64,000 nucleotides of DNA from Phoenix dactylifera (lineage: Eukaryota; Streptophyta; Magnoliopsida; Arecales; Arecaceae), in NCBI RefSeq assembly GCF_009389715.1, contig NC_052395.1, positions 18,697,528 to 18,761,527 of the forward strand, given 5' to 3'. Below the pieces are notes generated by a model. It searched no databases. It was not told the DNA's origin and was given only the letters and a program-made list of their open reading frames with translations. This document shows positions 42,501 through 54,217 of this stretch, piece after piece. Made by a program: the position numbers and the translations under genes. Within the stretch, counting starts at the first letter, position 1; every line of letters begins with the position of its first letter.

Positions 42501-44457
42501 TATTTGATAAGTCTATGAATGTGCACTGTAGTGCTCGACGTGTGACGGAACTTAAAGGAAAAAGCTGCAGTCTCAACGACAGCTGATGACACATGTTCAT
42601 CCCATTGTTGACAAAGACCTCTCGTTCCTCCATTGAGCTGGATGGTATCTTTTGGAGAAGTCATTGGAGGCTTGTAAACTCTAAAGTAGGCATTATAAAA
42701 TGTAGAGAAAGTTTTAGCTCGTGACTTTTGATCTTATTTGTTGACATGCAAGACAGGGAGCAGATTTTCTTGCTAAAAAGTAATTCAGTTTTGAAAATTG
42801 TAAAGAAAACTCTTTTGCAAACAGAGATTGCTGAGCAACTTAATAACCTAGTTTAAGAAGTGTAGTGCATGTATACTCATCTTTTTTTATTTAGGCTTGA
42901 TGCCCTGATTCCGGTGAGAACTTCCTATGTTAACCATCTTCATTGTTTAGAAGATAGAACATCTAAATTATGCTTCATCTTTCACCAAAAAAAAAAAAAA
43001 AAGCTTCATCAGATTCATATTTCTACCAATTCATCAAAGGTAGGGAAGCTTGTTGACCACCACTTATCATGTATCTTAAGAGGCTGTTTATATGATGATC
43101 ATATGGCATTTGTAGCTCCCAAAAGCTTGAAGTGCTCTAGCCAGCTGGTAATGGTTACCAGCTAAACTGGACACCTATGCCAATGTCAGCAGTGATGCAT
43201 ACGGACGTAGATAGAAAGGGCGGTGGCTCCTGGGGGACAACCCTCCACCCTGTGATACCGACTGTAGTGGGCTTCAAAAGCCCCAAAAGCTTTGCCTAAT
43301 GCGTGCTTTAGAGGGTGCAAAGCTTGGTTTGACCAACTCTTTTTCCGGCCGACCCAGTCCTGGCCGGCCGCCCGCCATTATCCGAACTACTGAACCTGCC
43401 GCCCAAAGAAAACTAGAAGGTTTCTTTTGTTTCCACCTGACCACCAACAAAAGGGAACATTTGTCTCGTATAAATATTTTCAGCACAAAAATGGCAGGCC
43501 AAAGGAGAGAGATGGCGTTCGTGACTGGTACAGTGGAAGAAAGGCCAAGCGACATGTCTAGCTTCACTGCAACGGTAGTGACATATCCTTCTGAAGTCAT
43601 TTGGGTGGAATCACAACTCTCAAGCTTTTGATGGGTTTGGGATCTTGTGATTCTCTCGCCTCTACAAGCGAGACCTTGTTTTGGATAAGTGAAAGACTTG
43701 CAAGCAGCATCTATTTGCTTTCAAGGAGACGTGGGAAGGGGGGATCATGTTTAGTGTGTTGAGAAAAACAAAGGCAAGGAGCTTTACTTCTGCAGCCATA
43801 TTGAGGTTACCATAGTTGGACTTCACATGAGGTAGAAAAGTAAAAACCACATGACGATGCTCAGGGTTACATTGCCAAAAATAACTAGTAGCTTTTCTCT
43901 TTTTTTTGACAAAAAAAGGTGACCTGTTTGGTGAGAAATGTCTTATTATTATTTTACTTTTTTTAAGTGTTAATGGAGAAAGTAAGGCACTTCCCCAATT
44001 TATTAAAGTAAAGAAGGATATTCAATTATATACAAAAAAAAGGGGTTAGAAAAAATGTTAGGCACTAGCATTAGGGGATAGGGTTGTTTCTTTTGCGTGA
44101 AAAAAGGATTCACCTTCCTTCTTGTGAAATAATCATTGGATCATCACTTGCACAGCTCTCAAAATGCTCTGATCTTCATCATTCATTTGTCGTCATAGAT
44201 CTCGAAGTGAGTAGCTGATAATCCAATGGAGATTCACACAAAAAAAGATGAATCCTTCTTTCCCGCGAAAGATACACCACTGGCCCTGACATTAGAGCCT
44301 AATAGTGAGTAGTAGAGGGAATCAAGGATGATAGAGTATTTTAGAGCTTTCTATGCTTGACAATTACTACATAGGAACAAATGTGTTCCCAACAATGGAA
44401 GGATTGAAGGTCTTCTGACCAAGCAGATGGAGCTATTTTTTCTACATGGAGCAGAAA
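39600..44457. other. long spacer, no gene recognised
   Basis: AT-rich overall, with a GC-richer stretch at 41150-41550 that contains CCACGTGG (about 41217-41224), a G-box/ABRE core. No TATA or downstream gene makes it a clear promoter. Another GC-richer patch lies at 43300-43560. Open frames are short and show no domain. Confidence 0.45.
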
Positions 44458-44667
44458 TCAGCCAATCACAAGCTCCCCTAATCGACAGTTGAATTTCTTT
44501 TTGCTCCTCGAGATAGTCCAAAGAGAGTGAAGATTAGGAGGCCATCCTTTCAATTTTAACTGGTGAATCTTAATCGTGTTCCAAACACTTTGGGTAAATA
44601 GGTATTTAATGAATACATGAAAGATGGATTCCACCTTGGATCCACAAAGACGGCAACCAAAAGTCAC
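44458..44667 (-). pseudogene. LINE scrap (zinc-binding region after reverse transcriptase)
   Basis: On the minus strand, CRLCGSKVESIFHVF followed by VWNTIK matches the zf-RVT region of plant LINEs (C-x2-C ... H pattern). The conserved second Cys position reads Y in KYLFTQ. A fragment only. Confidence 0.6.
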
Positions 44668-45037
44668 CAGCTGTCTTTTTTAGCAAGGATCTTGCTTGTA
44701 TATAATTTGTTCTTCAAAACCAGCCATAGAAATACTTTGATTTTCTCTAGATAATTACCTTCCAAATTGTTTTGTGGTATAGGCAGAGAAAGCCACCATT
44801 ATTAATGATCTTATAATAAGACTCAATCAGAAAGCTTCCAAACTAGAAAATCAGCTATTTAAAAGGTGCCTTATTAGTATTTATTACTTATAAATATTTT
44901 GTTAGTGACTTGTTGATCATCGAGAAATATCAATTTTAGAATATCGAAATGAAAGAATTAGAATTCTTGTAGTTTGATGATAATTTTAGAAAATGATAAC
45001 TAATTAATAAGTGACCCCCAATTTCATTGAGTAAGTG

Positions 45038-45430
45038 TTTTTTTTTTTAATGAGTAAACTCTGTTAACTAAGTGAAATGACAAATCTACAGTATGCGTAG
45101 AAGAGGCTAGGGGGAAAAGGGGGGGGTGGGGGGAGGGGGGAAGGACGGGCTGCAACATATAACTACAGTTGAATAAAACCCAACAACCTAGTGGGCCTAG
45201 AGGTCCAAGACAACTTACGCAATCCACTGGCCCCCATAACTGCATCCAAATTAAGGGCCGAGGGAGTTGGGCTTAAACCAACAGAGAACTTCTCTGGTGC
45301 AACTCCGGCCCAATCATTTGCAAAGAAGAACATAAAGTGAAGCGTGCTCAAGATAGAGCTCAATCTCGTTGTTAAAAATCTGAAAATTTCTAGCACGCCA
45401 AATAATCCATGTCATCGCCACCATTAGACA
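45038..45430 (-). pseudogene. LINE 3' end with poly-A
   Basis: On the minus strand WIIWRARNFQIFNNE matches the segment joining the zf-RVT and RNase H regions of plant LINEs. The piece ends at a poly-A, seen as a T-run at 45040-45050 on plus. Stops are present. It may belong with the scrap at 44458-44667, but order and orientation do not prove one insertion. Confidence 0.55.
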
Positions 45431-45620
45431 AATCCCAATCAATAGTTGCCAACTGCTTTAGTTGTTAGTACAATAGACTTGGATTCAATTCTACACTCAA
45501 GCTGGTTACAGTGACGTTAATCTGAGGTCAACACTTCTAATTTGAGTTCCATTGGACTGGAGGTGTTAATGAGCCATGGCTTGGGCCAAACTTTACAATT
45601 TCAGGATGGATCGATTATTA

Positions 45621-45818
45621 AGGGTTTGTTTGGCTATTTCTATATGATTGGGTTGAAAATTTTGTAGAATTAATGGATTGAGCTTTCTATTTAAGCATGA
45701 CCTTGTATCAACCAAACTTCATCTTGCTTAAATCTTGTGGAAAAAAAAGATCCCCATAGATCTTTTTTTTCTTCCTGTAGCCCAAAGGCAAGAATTTGGG
45801 CTGAGTTTCAACAGGCTC
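45621..45818. mobile_element. possible small Tourist-like MITE
   Basis: AGGGTTTGTTTGG at the left and an imperfect complement ending CAGGCTCT at the right are flanked by TTA on both sides (45618-45620 and 45819-45821). The inverted repeat is weak, so this is tentative. Confidence 0.35.
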
Positions 45819-46519
45819 TTAGAAAATACAAGCTAAATGGAACAACATGCCCTCAAAAAAAATCCTAGTTCCTTATTTCTTTTACTTAAATTTCTCTTCT
45901 TAGAAAATAATAGCTTAAATATTGACAATATATGACAATCAGAAATAATTTAATGAAATAATTGGTTTTTTTCTTTAAGTGTGTCCATTTAATTTGTGGT
46001 TAGCTAACTTCAGTCTAGGATTTATAAGTTCGCCTCACCTGATACCTTAACAAAACATAATTTAAAAGAAAAAAGTAATAAAAGATTCTTAGCCTTCTAT
46101 TAGCTAGAAGTATTCTAGTGTTATCCAATCAAATATTTTTGAGAATGAAGCTTGAGCTCATGTCATGAAAATCTATGATATCAGCCAATTAAGCTTATCC
46201 ATTAGGTGTACACATAAAATCTCATGGGTAAGAAGCTTGCTTTACAAAGTCATTCGATGTAATGCCCACTCAAGAAAATGCCATCATTTAGCCTTATAAC
46301 TGATGTGACACCATCATTATGTTGTTCTTATTGACGAACTGTGGTCATAGAAATATATCAAGGATGAGTCTGATGCTAAAGGCATCACACTCCACTACTC
46401 CTTGATTCATGATCATCAACTGATACCGAGATGCCTCTAGGTTAAGAGAGCATAGCTAGTTTTTCTTGAACCATTAGACCAGGTTTTGATAAGAAAGGGT
46501 AGTATATTATAAAAACCAT

Positions 46520-47060
46520 CACTTATAAACGTACTGTAAGGATCTGTATGAGCGTGTGTTTAGTTCCGTATCAACTATGCAACAAGTAAAATTAAGCACT
46601 TATAGAGGATTACGAAACTCAAATAACATCTTCCGATTGGTCTTTTTGGGTGAGATCCTGGGTTATAAGAAATGATATCAAAGTAGATTCGATCCATAGC
46701 CTATGTCAGCACGAGTCCTTTTAAATTGACCATTAGTTGATCATGATGTTTTTATTGAATTTGAACTGATTTGGACCTTTAGCTCGGCGAGGACATCAAG
46801 GCTTAAATGAAAGGATTAAGTGAGAACCTATGTGGATGCATATTTAATCCTACACCGACTATACATGGGGTAGATTTTGGATACTTATAGAAGCTTAAGA
46901 AACTCAAACAACATCTTCCGACTAGTTTTTTAAGAAAAGCTAAGGAACTCAAATAATATCTTTTAGCTAGCATTTTTAAGTAGAGCCAAAGAACTCAAAT
47001 AACATATTTAGCTAGCCGTTTTTGGATGAGATTCCTTGTTGTAACATGTATCTTAACCCT
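46520..47060 (+). repeat. tandem degenerate copies of a dispersed repeat
   Basis: Two copies with a period of about 290 bp share the order GTTTAGT/ATTTAAT-CC, a CTTATAGA segment, ACTCAAATAACATCTT and TTTTTGGGTGAGAT. Extra partial copies of the last segment lie at 46930-47050. A related copy is at 57345-57665. The class is unknown. Confidence 0.6.
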
Positions 47061-47447
47061 TGATGGATGGACAATCTTGGAATTTCCTAACCTTTCTCTT
47101 CATGACTAATCTAGCATAGAGTAATGGGAAATCCCTAGGCTCAAGAGAAGTACTTGAAAAAGAACAAGTCATGGAGGAGTAGGAATTTCTAAGAAGACTT
47201 AGAGTGGTTTACGACTCTAGAAATCTTATTATGCCTCAAAGACTATCATATCATAGCCCTCTAGACCAAGCATGTGTATCGAGAGGCCAATCGAGCAGAG
47301 TAGCTTTCTTTGTGGCCAACTATTCTAGAAATACCTTTTGAGTAGAAGAGAGTGGGTTATCCGATGCACTTTGGAACTTATTATTTTTTGACTCTTTTGG
47401 ATGTATTCATATCCATATTATATGATACATTCGTTTTAGCAGCAGAA

Positions 47448-47495
47448 AAAGAAAAAAAAGAAGAAGAAAGAAAGAATTAAGAAGAAGAAGAAGAA
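47448..47495 (+). repeat. GAA/AAG microsatellite
   Basis: An interrupted run of GAA and AAG triplets about 200 bp before the F-box pseudogene. Confidence 0.8.
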
Positions 47496-47692
47496 GAATC
47501 AATGGTGTGATTTTGCGGCAAAAGAGAAATTATAAGAATTTCTGATCTCGTCGTCACCAATTTAGCGCCCTCCGCCAATCATATTACTCTCCAAGATTCA
47601 CATCTGCACTACATAATTAGTCCCTTTTTTTTAGGGCTTCTCTAATCCTCGTCCATCAAAACAGAATTATAGCTACTCAAAGAACTCAAATC

Positions 47693-48525
47693 ATGGAGAG
47701 GAGGAGGAAGACGCCTGTTAGATATCTTCCTGACCATATCCTTGCCGAGATACTCACGGCTACCAGCAAACGCTCTTCATTGCCGATTTCGTATGCATCC
47801 GAACGCATTTATCAAATGATCCGCGAACCTTTCTTCATCGATACCACCTTGATGGATCACAGCCCGACCTTCTGCTCCAACCGAAACCTTTGTTTTCTTC
47901 CTCACGCTGGCTCGATACCCGTTTCGCGACGATAGATAGGGGAAGGCCATCGTTGCAGGATCTCCCCAACTTCCCCCCCTTCAAGGCTTCCAACTCCTGC
48001 AACAGTCTCGTCCTTCTTAAAAAGCCTTCTAAATCGTTTCAGTCTTTCTCGGTCTATAAGCCGGTCACCGGTGAACATATAGAGCTTCCTGCGTTCGATG
48101 ATACGCACTCGGCCGGCGGCATCGGTTTCGATCGTTCTGGCTCGGATACTATTCGCAGATGCAAGGTCTTAACTTCCTCATCGATGAGGTGGAGGGTGGT
48201 GAACGGGCCATCTTCTCTCGTACGATGGAAAACCGGACCGATCTTTGCCGATGGGGCACTGCATTGGGATAGCGTTGGGCGGCACTTGGTCTCCTTCGAT
48301 GTAGAACACGAGAGATTCGAACGCATCGAACTCCACAAAGAACCGACTCCTGGGGGTGTTTCGCGCACCATGGTTTCTGAGAGGGGAGGACTTGTAGCTA
48401 GCCTTCGTCAAGAGGATTCTGGGCAGTCCGTTTGAGTATCGTGTGTGGATCTTCAATGATAAGTGTGGGAGAGACCGGACAATGTTATGCTTCACCAATC
48501 CGGAATGTAAACTCCCCCGACGTGG
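47693..48525 (+). pseudogene. F-box protein gene, frameshifted
   Basis: From ATG 47693 the translation has an F-box core, RYLPDHILAEIL, then YQMIREPFFIDTTL, as in plant F-box proteins that select targets for SCF ubiquitin ligase. Near 47890 the frame shifts. The next frame (to 48435) carries LVLLKKPSKSF, then DGALHWDSVGRHLVSFDVEHERFERIEL, which matches the F-box-associated domain. Near 48420 it shifts again, into SPFEYRVWIFNDKCG. The region lacks introns. Two shifts in one gene mark it as dead, unless sequencing errors are the cause. Confidence 0.75.
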
Positions 48526-48676
48526 CATCGATTAAATGCAGAGACCGGATGCCTCCTGTCTGGTTTGTCCGTTGGGAGCGCTACTGATCCTCTGGGCCCA
48601 ATGGGGACTGCTACATGGGTGGAGTTTATTCCCCTCCCCTCCCTTCTTTAATCCTAGCAAAAAAAAAAAAAAAAGT
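48525..48676 (+). mobile_element. 3' part of a SINE
   Basis: Shares ATCGATTAAAT, AGAGACCGGATG and GGGGACTGCTAC, in the same order, with the SINE at 30523-30917, and ends in a poly-A at 48660-48674. The tRNA-like head is missing or replaced. It abuts the F-box pseudogene. Confidence 0.6.
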
Positions 48677-49556
48677 TGTGTTTGTTATAAGAAAATATAA
48701 AATATATAAATAAATCTACTTCATCCTATCAACTTAAATTTTTGGGACGGTAATTTTAACATGGTATCAAAGCAAAAATCTTGAGTTCGAACCTATCTCC
48801 GCACTTTTTAACTTCATTATTAAAAAAATTTACATAGTGCTCTTCAGAGTAGGGAAGCTTAATCCAACCCTACTCATTGTTCGAGATGGAGAGCAGGCTG
48901 GAAACCAAAGCAATAGATTGCTGCATGTCTCACGTCAACAGCCTGATATCCTGGAATAATAATCTGATGTTACAAGAGAATGATGCTCTCATGCTCGTCG
49001 ATGTCAACTGATTAGTGATTATTACTTATAGTGATGGTGATCAGCTTGTACTTTTTTTTTCTTTTTTATAACTAAAATATTATTGAATCAATTGCTTTTT
49101 GGGTGAGAATCATCGTGCTTGTATACTTTCTTAGCCTTGAATGTACATCCAATAAACAATACGGTATGTATACGAAGCAAAGGAGCAACTTGGTGTTCAA
49201 ATTACGAACCATAAGGGATGATATAAGTAAATTTATGACTATCATGGTGCTAACTAGTACCATACATGAATTCACCAAAATCTACTATTAGTCATAATAC
49301 CAGTTAGGCAAATAATGTGCCAGAATTAATCAATACTATGAAGTTAAAAAGCTCCTAGCTAGTTGGCCAAATACTAATAGGAGGGGAGGAAGTGCAGCTA
49401 ATTTAAATTCCAGATTGATTACCAAAGCTAATGCAACTATGTCCATTATGTCTAAATGACCAGGTATGAGTATTTCTATCAATTTGAATGAATTTTTGAC
49501 TGCTATATGTATTTTATTTCTAATGAATTTTCTCATTGTTTTTTCCACTGTTAAAG
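48677..49556. other. spacer, nothing recognised
   Basis: AT-rich; no supported feature. Confidence 0.5.
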
Positions 49557-49564
49557 AATTTAGA

Positions 49565-50737
49565 ATTTACCACAGAGTGGCGGACTAGATGTACGTGTGT
49601 GGTGTTCCTCGACCAGATTCAGGGTCAGGATGGGCGATCTCTCCCGCATTCTTAGGCGGGAGTACGAGCCTGGCCCGGATTGTGCCTGGATTTGGCGATT
49701 GGGGCTCCACCCGAGGGTAGCGTTGTTCCTCTGGAAGGTGGTCTGGGACTGTCTTCCTACGAAGCTGTACTTGGAGGTCGAGGTGTGAGGATCCCATTGG
49801 TGTGTGGGGCTTGTGGTGTGGCCGAGACGGTGGACCATGCTCTGTTTCGGTGCACATGGGCTAGGGGTACTTGGCGTCTGGCAGGGGTCCCACAGGTGGT
49901 ATGGCGCTGTAGGGACCTGTTCTTACAGCCATGCGTCAGGGCTCGAAGTCCCCAGTGCTTCGTCAGGAGGCTGTTCGAGCGAGCTGCACTGCCTACCAGA
50001 TCTGGCTGGCCAGGAATGCTCGCACCTTCGGCGAACGACGTATGTCGCCGCGATTTGTGGTCGAGAGTGCCCGCGTTCAGGCGGCAGAGCTGTGTTACAC
50101 CATCCCTGTTGGAGGGACCTTGATAGCTCGGGACATCTGGGGTTCCCATTCTGCTTCGGTAGTATCCCGTACGGTGTTTTTCACCTGGAAGCCCCCACCC
50201 CCGAGTTTCCTCAAGGTCAACTTTGATGGGTCTGTTTTGGATGGTGGCATGCAGGGAGGCGCGAGTTTTGTTATTCGGGACCCGTCTGTCAGGGTTGTGG
50301 CTGCCGGTGGCAGTCAGTTATTTGACACTTCGGTTCCGAGTGCGGAACTGAGAGCAGCCTGGGCGGGCCTTCGCTATGCCCGGTGTGTCTTACAGGCTAG
50401 GTCCATCATCCTGAAGGGTGACTCAGCCACCGTCATCAGTTGGATTCAGGGAGGTCCAAGGGGTGGCGGTAGTGACCATCCCTTGCTCCGTGACATTTGG
50501 GCTATGGCGAGGGATGGATGGGCCTTTCAGGCCAAGTATATTTACCGTGAAGGTAATGGTGCTGTGGATTGGGTAGCTGCGTATGTAGCTTGTCACTCCG
50601 GAGGTACCTTGTGGATTGGTGATGGGGAGTTGCCCTTGGCACTCCGAGGTATCCTATTTTTTGACCTTATTGGGTGTATCCGTTCCCGTCAGGTATGATC
50701 CATCCGCATTAGCAAAAAAAAAAAAAAAAAAAAAAAA
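49565..50737 (+). mobile_element. 5'-truncated L1-type LINE
   Basis: Carries only the 3' end of ORF2. The zf-RVT zinc-binding segment comes first (WRLGLHPRVALFLWKVVWDCLPTK at about 49690-49765, with a later C-x2-C ... H), then a C-terminal RNase H domain at about 50215-50600 (NFDGSVLDGG, AELRAAWAGLRYAR, LKGDSATVISW, YREGNGAVDWVA). It ends in a poly-A of about 23 A. The word AATTTAGA on both sides (49557-49564 and 50736-50743) is the likely target duplication. The zf-RVT and RNase H parts are in different frames, so at least one shift is present. Confidence 0.85.
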
Positions 50738-50743
50738 TTTAGA

Positions 50744-51281
50744 TTTCCATATATACTCCAAGGTGAAGGGGCCTTCACGGTGATGAGAGTCAAGTATGTT
50801 GAATCCTCTTGAAATTTGGTCAGTCTCCTCTAAAATTGAATGAGACATTATGTTGGAGAACTTTAGATTGAGATCATGAAAGTAAAATACTCCCCCTCGT
50901 TATAGTACACAGAGAGTAGCAGAAGCCTTTTCCAACATTGGAATAGTCAAGTATCCATACTAAAGAGTGAGAGATCCTAAATAAAGCCTCTTTCTCGTCT
51001 TATGGTACAGTTTTAGTAATTATTTCTAGCCATAACTATACTTTTTTTATGGTTCCTTGTTCTCGTAACTCCCTCTTTGATGGTTGTTGCTAGTTACCTC
51101 CATGAATAACCTTTTGGCAATGAATCATACAAATGAGACCTCTTGTATGAGCGACAATTGGCCACTCTTGATCACTCCAAGTGTCACATATAAATAATTT
51201 AGTAAACTTTGGTCGATGCATATTTTTTATAACTTATTTAGTTGGTCTATAATAATTAACTTTTGGGTGCAAACAACCATA
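50744..51281. other. spacer, nothing recognised
   Basis: AT-rich sequence between the LINE and the composite LTR element. Confidence 0.5.
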
Positions 51282-51286
51282 CATTT

Positions 51287-51542
51287 TGTTGCGGGGACGG
51301 CATTCTGCCGGAGCCTCACACAACAGCCTAGCCCACATTAAGCTAGCAGAGAAAGAGGACCGCGTTCCTCCCGAGGTATTGTCCGCTTTGGGGGTCGAGC
51401 GCACCCGGAGCCCTCCTCACGGTTTTGTCCCACAAAAGGGCCCTCGAGAGGAAAGGATTTCCACCCCCCATTTAAGGCACGGAACCTTTCCGCTACTAGC
51501 CGATGTGGGACTAAATTCAAGGCCCCCTCCCCCCCCACAACA
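51287..51542 (-). repeat. 256-bp LTR, copy 1 (3' LTR of a mini-element)
   Basis: On the minus strand it reads TGTTGTGGGG ... CCGCAACA and is preceded by a G-rich tract (GGGGGGGCTA). It differs from copy 2 at about three positions. Confidence 0.75.
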
Positions 51543-51649
51543 TAGCCCCCCCAGCGGGAAGGTTCCGGCCAGGTTTTACCCCAACGGGCCCCCACAGTCC
51601 TGGAGGGTAGTCAATGGAGAGAGAAGGCGCCCCTACCTGGCGCGCCATC
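51543..51649 (-). other. 107-bp internal region between the twin LTRs, with a primer site
   Basis: On the minus strand it begins GATGGCGCGCCAGGTAGGGG, which resembles the tRNA primer sites of Tat-type plant gypsy elements. It ends in a polypurine tract. With its LTRs it has the layout of a TRIM, a terminal-repeat retrotransposon in miniature, or of an extreme internal deletion. Confidence 0.6.
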
Positions 51650-51905
51650 TGTTGCGGGGACGGCATTCTGTCGGAGCCTCACACAACAGCCTAGCCCACA
51701 TTAAGCTAGCAGAGAAAGAGGACCGCGTTCCTCCCGAGGTATTGTCCGCTTTGGGGGTCGAGCGCACCAGGAGCCCTCCTCACAGTTTTGTCCCACAAAA
51801 GGGCCCTCGAGAGGAAAGGATTTCCACCCCCCATTTAAGGCACGGAACCTTTCCGCTACTAGCCGATGTGGGACTAAATTCAAGGCCCCCTCCCCCCCCA
51901 CAACA
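51650..51905 (-). repeat. 256-bp LTR, copy 2
   Basis: Same ends and length as copy 1. On its right (plus coordinates) it is followed by the same TAGCCCCCCC word, after which the two contexts diverge. Confidence 0.75.
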
Positions 51906-53727
51906 TAGCCCCCCCGGGGCAGAGCTGGCGCAGCTGGTTGCGGAAGTCGTCGAACCCTTGGACAAGGCCGTTGACAGCTTCCTCCTCCAGTAGCTCCTGG
52001 AACTCCTCCGACTCTTTGAAGAGCCGGACAGCGTCTGAGGCCCGCTTCTGGGCCTCCTCCTCTCGGGCTCCGAGCTGAGCCTGGAGCTCCTTGATCTTGA
52101 GCTCCGCTTCTCTTATTGCCTGCTCACGCATGGTGAGCAAGGACCGCGCCTCGGCCAGGCGAGCCTCGGAGGCTCGCAGCTCCGACCTGGCCAGGGAATG
52201 GGCAGCCTTCTCCTCGTCAAGCCCCATCGTCAGGAGCTTGGCTTCATCTTCGGCGGCGCCCACTCTGAGCAAGAGCTCCTCCTTCTGGAGCTCTAGTCCT
52301 CGTGCCTTCTTCTCGGCCTCTTCTTGGGCTCGCATGCACCGGCGAGCCCGTTCCTTGTAATCGGCACCCAGAGTGATCAGAGTGTCGACTTCGAGAAGAT
52401 GCTGCAGGCAAAACAGGGGTCAGGCCGAAGACAAGGACTAGGAATATGGAAACGCTAAAGGAAAACTTACCCGAACAGCCGAGAGACGAGCCGAATCAAG
52501 AAATTGATTCAGGCTCATAGCCTGAATCTTCGCCCTATCGGCGGGGAGGATCGCGACGCGGAAGAGTTGCCGCGCCGTCTCAATGTTCTCGAGAGCGGAG
52601 TCACTCTCGGACAGCCGCCACTCGACTGTGTAGGTCCGCTCCCCTTGTTCTTCCTCCTCTGGCGGGGCAGGGGGGCCGGGCCTCGCCGCCACCGGAGAAG
52701 GCGGCCTCGCAGCTCCTCCGCTGCTCGGCTCAGGTGCCGAGCTCCCGGGACGGGTTGCAGGCCGGCCCGATAATTGTGAAATAGGCGCAGGACACGCCAG
52801 CGCCAAGGTCTTACTCCCCGAGCCTCCGGGCTCGGAGCTCCGACCCCCCCTCGCGCCTTTGGGAGGGCCGTCTCGGGGAGCGTCGATCTTCGCCCTCTTC
52901 TTTGGCTCCAGCGGCTCCCCCGAGAGCTTGGCGGCCCTCTTGCGGAACCGAGCGTATATGACCTCGCTCTTTGTCACCATTTTTGCGATGTCTGCAAGGG
53001 CGAGCAGGATGTGTTGGACAAAAAAAAAAAAACAAAAACAAAAAACAAACCTCCTACTATTATCCTTACCATGAGGCCGCGCCGAACTCAGGCCTACGTT
53101 CACCAAAGCATCCTCGCTTATGAGGCCGCTTAGGAGGATGCCGTCCCCGAGGCTGCGAACGTCATCAAGGATCCCCTGCTCGCGCGTGGTAAGCTTGGGA
53201 ATTTTATTGGCGCTCCTGAGTCGGCTCGGCCTCCACCTAGGGTCGAACCCTCACGACCGCTCCGAGCCCAAAAAGAAGAATTTCTTCTTCCAATCATGAA
53301 TGGACGACGGAGCGCCCTGGAAGAGTGGCCAACCCGCCCGAAGGGCGATGTAGAGCCACTCCCCGTCTCCCGCATTCAACTTTAACATAAAAAGTCGCCG
53401 GAGGACGTTCACAGAAGACGGGACCCCGTACGCCAGACATAGCGACAGGAACCCGATGATGGTCCTCCATGCGTTTGGAGCGAGCTGCGCCGGGACCAAC
53501 TGGTACTCCGCGAGCAGCTCGTTCACAAACCGATGGAGCAGGAACCGTAGGCCGGCCCAGAGTGCCTCCAAATACACTCTGATCCGGCCTACCGGGGGAT
53601 TCGTGACACGGTCCCCCAGCCCGGCGGGTTCCAAACGGAACACGTGCAGAGGGAAGAACCACTCCTCGACCATCTCGACCTCCACCTCGCTCATGACGGA
53701 CGCAACGTCATTTGGACCAGAACCCAT
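51880..53727 (-). pseudogene. antisense element gene with gypsy-type transposase-like domain and coiled coil
   Basis: Likely start ATG 53727 (MGSGPNDVASVMSE). Exon 1 carries VEEWFFPLHVFRLEPAG, a segment with YLEALWAGLRFLLHRF, and DWKKKFFFLGSERS, then a TGA at 53251-53253 where a Trp codon is expected. The frame then continues as GFDPRWRPS to a splice donor near 53071. Exon 2 starts after an acceptor near 53000 (MVTKSEVIYARFRKRAAKL) and includes a Pro/Ala/Gly-rich linker. Exon 3 ends in a long Glu/Ala/Lys coiled coil. This order fits the Pfam putative gypsy-type transposon family (PF04195-like), found in antisense genes of Tat elements. A TATATATATAAG at about 53879-53889 lies upstream on the minus strand as a possible promoter. 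Its function is unknown. Confidence 0.65.
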
Positions 53728-54199
53728 TAGAAAAGAGGGGAAGAAGGAAGAAGACTCCGGACAAAAAAAGAAAAAAGAAGAAAAGGACCTGTCGGAAGTT
53801 CGCCGGAAATCGGTCACTCCGGACTAAGAAGAAAGCAAGAAGAAAAAGAAAGGAGGTAGGAAGAAACTCGAGGAAGACTTATATATATACCCCTCCAACG
53901 GCCCGGATCCGCGGGACCGAGCGCTGCCCACCGACCAGATCGTGACACGTGTCAACCCTAGTAATTAAGACGCCGCATCCAACCCGAACCGGCACCTCGA
54001 GTACGGGAGCGTCGCGTCGGATCGTGTTGTCTCATCATGAGCCCACGACGCGAGGACGCTTCGAGAAGCGAAAAGGGACTGACGAAGCGACTGCCCATTA
54101 TTAGCGCCTTGAAGCGCGCGGAAATTCGAAAATCCCCCTAAGCCACAATTAACACGGTCGAAACTACTTCCCGCGCTCGAACTCCCGAGTAGCTCGAGC

Positions 54200-54217
54200 T
54201 CGAAAGTCGGGGGGTAG
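54200..54217 (+). other. polypurine tract before the right LTR
   Basis: CGAAAGTCGGGGGGTAG lies immediately before the LTR start TGTTGGGG, as expected for a plus-strand element's 3' LTR. Confidence 0.6.

Noticed and set aside
49757..50226. Minus-strand and alternate-frame open frames over the LINE
   Set aside because: They are shadows of the LINE zf-RVT and RNase H coding sequence.
51286..51993. 235-codon plus-strand frame with an internal repeat
   Set aside because: The repeat is the twin 256-bp LTR. The frame runs through non-coding LTR sequence.
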